DNA from: Planctomycetaceae bacterium | GTDB lineage: Bacteria; Planctomycetota; Planctomycetia; Pirellulales; Thermoguttaceae | DNA: 8,363 nt | Direction of reading: 5' to 3' | NCBI GenBank assembly: GCA_031274045.1 | Contig: JAISQS010000037.1 | Location: 1 to 8,363 of the forward strand | In this document: piece by piece, positions 6,383 through 8,363 of the stretch | How the letters are laid out: each line of letters starts with the position of its first letter | Numbering within the stretch: position 1 is the stretch's first letter | Program-made: the position numbers and the translations under genes | Notes under the pieces: model-generated | The model's input: only the letters and a program-made list of their open reading frames with translations | Database searches by the model: none | What the model was told of the DNA's origin: nothing

Positions 6383-6503
6383 TATACTTCCGGCGGTCAT
6401 AAAAATGACGTTAGGCAGGAAGGCATTAGGCAGCGAACCTAATGCCTCAAGCCTTCCCGCCTATATGGGGTAAAAACATAAATTTATTACCGCCGAAAGT
6501 ATA
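6383..6503. repeat. 121-bp nested palindrome
   Basis: The outer arms 6383-6403 and 6483-6503 pair over 21 bases with two mismatches. An inner stem pairs 6412-6423 with 6452-6463 (AGGCAGGAAGG with CCTTCCCGCCT, one G-U). Within it, AGGCATTAGG (6421-6430) pairs with CCTAATGCCT (6438-6447) around a 7-base loop. The whole fills the gap between the ISP remnant and the next gene. There is no T-run, so a standard intrinsic terminator is unlikely. A small non-autonomous mobile element or palindromic intergenic repeat is more plausible. Confidence 0.7.
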
Positions 6504-6543
6504 AAAACATGAAAGGCACTTCAACTTAAAAGTGAGGATCATT

Positions 6544-6954
6544 ATGAGTATGGGAAAAGCTCTTCAACGAGGTTTTTTAAGGTTGTTTCAAATGAACAAG
6601 AGTAATATTATCGTTCACAAGAACTATGGGAGTGAAAATGCTACGGCTTTTGAAGTTGTTGGCATGAAGAATAATGAGAAAAATCGCCCAAACAATGTAA
6701 TGTTTCAGTTTTCTGAGTATGTTGATATTGTGGTCGGTGATGTTTTACAACAAAAAGACGGAAGGATTCTTTGGAAGGTGTATGAACTCGATGAAAATAT
6801 CATTGATGGGACTTTACTATACTTTGAAGCTAAAGTTCGGAAGTTAGAATCCCTGGCTCCAATGCCTTCCGGTATTACTATTTCAAATGTAAGTGGAAAC
6901 ATTCAATTAGTGGTCATAATTCCCAACAAAATATTACTGTTACTAATACAGTAA
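6544..6954 (+). CDS. Unrecognised accessory protein, N-terminal part (frameshifted)
   Basis: 136 residues as read. ATG 6544 is chosen because GAGGA (6534-6538) lies five bases upstream; the longer GTG start at 6532 overlaps that site. The N-terminal region (NKSNIIVHKNYGSENATAFEVVG) and the segment SEYVDIVVGDVLQQKDGRILWKVYE look like a compact beta-rich domain. Up to SGNIQ (117-121) the reading is plausible. After it the frame turns into a hydrophobic tail (VVIIPNKILLLLIQ) and stops. In the next frame the sequence continues as SGHNSQQNITVT, the usual sequel to a GNIQ-type linker. One missing base near 6905 (CAATTAG for an expected CAAATTAG) explains this. The restored protein would have ~217 residues. 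Function unknown. Confidence 0.6.
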   Translation: MSMGKALQRGFLRLFQMNKSNIIVHKNYGSENATAFEVVGMKNNEKNRPNNVMFQFSEYVDIVVGDVLQQKDGRILWKVYELDENIIDGTLLYFEAKVRKLESLAPMPSGITISNVSGNIQLVVIIPNKILLLLIQ

Positions 6955-7196
6955 ATCATGCCATCGAAAAAATCCATGAGATACTCAATGAAAGTAGTCT
7001 TAATTCTGAACAGGAAGAGGTTGTTACCGATGCGCTTGATATAATTTCAAACGCCATCGATAAAGAAAAAACACCTACTTTACTGGAACGAATTCATAAA
7101 AAACTTTCACTGATATCGGAAATATTTGAATCGTCAGAAAATATTCGTACAAAAATGATGCCGCACATAGAGACAATTATTAATTTTTTTCAATAG
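6909..7196 (+). pseudogene. Out-of-frame C-terminal part of the 6544 gene
   Basis: Frame 3 is open from here to TAG 7194-7196. It encodes SGHNSQQNITVTNTVN, then a helical stretch (AIEKIHEILNESS, EEVVTDALDIISNAID, LLERIHKKLSLISEIF) ending in PHIETIINFFQ. No ATG, GTG or TTG with a ribosome binding site opens this frame near its start, so it would not be translated on its own. It completes the protein begun at 6544: an N-terminal domain, an Asn/Gln-rich linker and a C-terminal helical domain. The lesion may be a real mutation or a sequencing/assembly error. Confidence 0.65.
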
Positions 7197-7215
7197 TTTT
7201 TTGACGCTTTTTCCA

Positions 7216-7377
7216 TCACAACCTATCGCCTCTAATATGTCGTAATATTATGCACGCGAGCAGTATTACCCCAACGGGAATGAAATACAAAAAATACCCT
7301 CTTTTCGCAAACGCTCCCGAATAGTTACGTTTTTTATTAAAACCTGTATAATATGTAAAATCTGTTGACAATAACAA
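7216..7377 (-). pseudogene. Possible remnant of a small membrane protein
   Basis: On the minus strand, the frame ending at 7216 encodes NYSGAFAKRGYFLYF followed by IPVGVILLACIILRHIRGDRL and a stop. This gives a convincing-looking transmembrane helix with basic flanks. The only upstream ATG lies inside the antitoxin gene on the opposite strand (7437), and no start with a ribosome binding site lies between. It could be the 3' end of a gene whose front was replaced when the toxin-antitoxin module arrived, or a chance frame in AT-rich DNA. Confidence 0.2.
7347..7352 (+). promoter_or_regulatory. Candidate -10 box for the upstream antitoxin gene
   Basis: TATAAT lies 46 bases before the ATG at 7398. 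Only a poor -35 (TTACGT, 7325-7330) is correctly spaced, so the call is tentative. Confidence 0.3.
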
Positions 7378-7384
7378 AAAAATG

Positions 7385-7390
7385 AAAGGA
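7385..7390 (+). promoter_or_regulatory. Ribosome binding site of the upstream antitoxin
   Basis: AAAGGA lies seven bases before ATG 7398. The downstream copy has AAAGGAG at the matching place, so the site is conserved between the duplicates. Confidence 0.6.
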
Positions 7391-7397
7391 AAATCCA

Positions 7398-7676
7398 ATG
7401 CAGATATTACTTGAAGTGCCGGATGCCCAAGCAGCATCGTTTATGGAAGTATTGAGTTCGTTTCGGGACGTGGTTGTCAAACCGGTGCCGAATGAAATAC
7501 CGAAAACGGCAGAGTCTCATTGTACCGCCGATGATTTCGATGTCCCAATGGAAGGTTATTGGGACGGCAGAGAAGAAGAACGCCCGCCTTTTGTTATCGG
7601 TTGTCTCAAAGGACAAATTTGGATGGCGGACGATTTTGACGCACCATTGGAAGAATTTAAGGAGTATATGGAATGA
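7398..7676 (+). CDS. Type II antitoxin, DUF2281-like C-terminus (solo, toxin decayed)
   Basis: 92 residues. The N-terminus (QILLEVPDAQAASFMEVLSS) is a short beta-alpha element seen in small antitoxin-like proteins. The C-terminus IWMADDFDAPLEEFKEYME matches the DUF2281 type of antitoxin tail that wraps a PIN toxin. The same motif also appears earlier as ADDFDVPMEGYWDGREEE (~residues 44-61), giving two D-F-D-x-P-x-E units in one chain. The stop overlaps an ATG by ATGA (7673-7676), the usual layout of a translationally coupled toxin, but the following toxin frame is broken. The protein is 8 residues longer than its duplicate at 7877, through an insert between the N-terminal part and the first motif. 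It could still neutralise the neighbouring toxin. Confidence 0.75.
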   Translation: MQILLEVPDAQAASFMEVLSSFRDVVVKPVPNEIPKTAESHCTADDFDVPMEGYWDGREEERPPFVIGCLKGQIWMADDFDAPLEEFKEYME

Positions 7677-7785
7677 TTATTTACGCGATACGCATATTGC
7701 TATTTGGGCGTTGGGTGAAGACAAACGGCTGTCGAAACCGATAGCCCGAATCGTTGCGAATAAGGTTATACACAAGACAGTTTAA
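7673..7785 (+). pseudogene. PIN-domain toxin remnant, frameshifted and truncated
   Basis: The sequence matches the first ~30 codons of the toxin at 8128. Comparison shows one base missing just after the ATG (ATGATTATTTA against ATGAACTATTTA), so the start codon at 7673 is out of frame with the recognisable body DTHIAIWALGEDKRLSKPIARI in frame 1. Similarity ends near 7764, after which an unrelated tail (NKVIHKTV) runs to a stop at 7783-7785. The rest of the PIN domain, including the conserved SxWE region, is missing. No active toxin can be made from this copy. Confidence 0.8.
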
Positions 7786-7876
7786 CCTTACTAAATCAAT
7801 AAAAAACCAATCAGTAAAATCTGTTGGCTATAATAACAAAAAATAAATCGAACTGTTATAACGAAAGGAGAATCCA
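7786..7876 (+). promoter_or_regulatory. Leader of the downstream toxin-antitoxin copy
   Basis: GTAAAATCTGTTG at 7814-7826 is an exact repeat of 7355-7367 upstream of the first copy, and TAATAACAAAAA-type sequence follows in both. TATAAT at 7829-7834 is a possible -10 box without a good -35. AAAGGAG at 7864-7870 is a strong ribosome binding site six bases before ATG 7877. TA operons are commonly autorepressed by the TA complex at such leaders. No operator palindrome is obvious here. Confidence 0.4.
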
Positions 7877-8131
7877 ATGCAGATATTGCTTGAAGTGCCG
7901 GATGCCAAAGCAGCATCGTTTATGGAAGTATTGAGTTCTTTTCAGGACGTGGTTGTCAAACCGGTAGAACAAAATATCCAAATGAACGATTTTGATGTCC
8001 CAATGGAAGGTTATTGGGACGGCAGAGAAGAAGAACGACCGACACCGGTTTTAGGATGTTGTGAAGGGATGGGGTGGATTGCCGATGATTTTGATGCTCC
8101 GTTGGAAGAATTTAAGGAGTATATGGAATGA
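7877..8131 (+). CDS. Type II antitoxin, DUF2281-like C-terminus (paired with PIN toxin)
   Basis: 84 residues, a close duplicate of the antitoxin at 7398. The first ~86 bases of the genes differ at only about four positions. The middle and the segment before the final motif diverge (TPVLGCCEGMGWI against PFVIGCLKGQIWM). It keeps both motifs: NDFDVPMEGYWDGREEE and ADDFDAPLEEFKEYME. The C-terminal one is the DUF2281-type toxin-binding tail known from PIN toxin partners. The stop TGA (8129-8131) overlaps the toxin ATG as ATGA, implying coupled translation. The start at 7877 is fixed by AAAGGAG at 7864-7870. It is expected to bind and inhibit the toxin at 8128 and probably to repress the operon. 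Confidence 0.8.
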   Translation: MQILLEVPDAKAASFMEVLSSFQDVVVKPVEQNIQMNDFDVPMEGYWDGREEERPTPVLGCCEGMGWIADDFDAPLEEFKEYME

Positions 8132-8363
8132 ACTATTTACTTGATACGCATATTGCTATTTGGGCGTTGGGTGAAGACAAACGGTTGTCAAAATCGATAG
8201 CCCGAATTTTTGCGGATGAAGAATGTAAAAAATACATCAGTATTGCTTCCGTTTGGGAGATGGCAATTAAAATCCGTTTGGGGAAATTGAATTTTCCGAA
8301 CGGTACGGTCGGTTTTGTGCAAGCGTTATACCGAAACGGGATCGAACTTCTTCCTATCCAACT
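8128..8363 (+). CDS. PIN-domain ribonuclease toxin (VapC-like), 3' end outside window
   Basis: The first 78 residues of a PIN-domain toxin, open to the window edge. LLDTHIAIWALGED supplies the first catalytic Asp (D6) in the typical DTH context. SIASVWEMAIKIRLGKLNF supplies the conserved Glu (E44) after the S-x-x-S-x-W signature. GIELLPIQ is the segment before the later acidic residues, which lie outside. Family members are ~125-130 residues, so roughly 60% is visible. PIN toxins cleave RNA using Mg2+ or Mn2+ held by acidic residues. The four-base ATGA overlap with the antitoxin at 7877 identifies it as the toxin of a type II module. No frameshift is seen in the visible part. Confidence 0.85.
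   Translation, partial: MNYLLDTHIAIWALGEDKRLSKSIARIFADEECKKYISIASVWEMAIKIRLGKLNFPNGTVGFVQALYRNGIELLPIQ

Overview
The window looks like a piece of a moderately AT-rich bacterial chromosome, probably from the Planctomycetota. This rests on three family resemblances recalled from memory: the PurF N-terminus at the left edge, the tandem-GNAT protein with its 'AVDxxNxPAxxxYxxxGFxxWDR' tail, and the GC-rich palindromic repeat modules. Several genes also have no visible Shine-Dalgarno sequence. No rRNA, tRNA or conserved operon is present to fix the assignment.

Layout. Positions 1-70 hold the first codons of a minus-strand purF (amidophosphoribosyltransferase). A repeat-rich stretch follows, with a ~260-bp long-hairpin element (core 196-454) and a GC-rich hairpin module attached to its right side. 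Next come two convergent genes: a coiled-coil/disordered acidic protein (842-1672, +) and a two-domain GNAT acetyltransferase-like protein (1690-2658, -). A second direct copy of the hairpin element (core 2731-3005) carries the related GC module on its left side. Positions 3006-3575 hold only small repeats. Positions 3576-4601 (-) encode a URO-D superfamily protein of the MtaA/CmuA-like type, with probable zinc ligands H235, C237 and C315.

From about 5000 rightwards the window turns into a decayed accessory/defence region. Positions 5013-5495 and 5476-6366 are the N-terminal Mrr-like nuclease domain and the C-terminal specificity domain of one type ISP restriction-modification enzyme. The helicase and methyltransferase core between them is missing and the two pieces are out of frame. 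A nested palindrome follows (6383-6503). Then comes an unrecognised gene (6544-7196) broken by what looks like a single missing base near 6905. The right end holds a tandem duplication of a type II antitoxin/PIN-toxin module. In the upstream copy the antitoxin is intact (7398-7676) and the toxin is a frameshifted, truncated remnant (7673-7785). In the downstream copy the antitoxin (7877-8131) and the toxin (8128 to the window edge) both read open and overlap by ATGA.

How it fits together. The left two thirds are single metabolic or housekeeping-type genes separated by non-coding repeats. The right third is a series of broken defence or accessory genes ending in one apparently working toxin-antitoxin pair. 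No complete new system is evident. The most interesting signals are the internally deleted type ISP enzyme, the antitoxins that carry the D-F-D-x-P motif twice, the solo antitoxin left by toxin decay, and the modular palindromic elements that bracket two genes.
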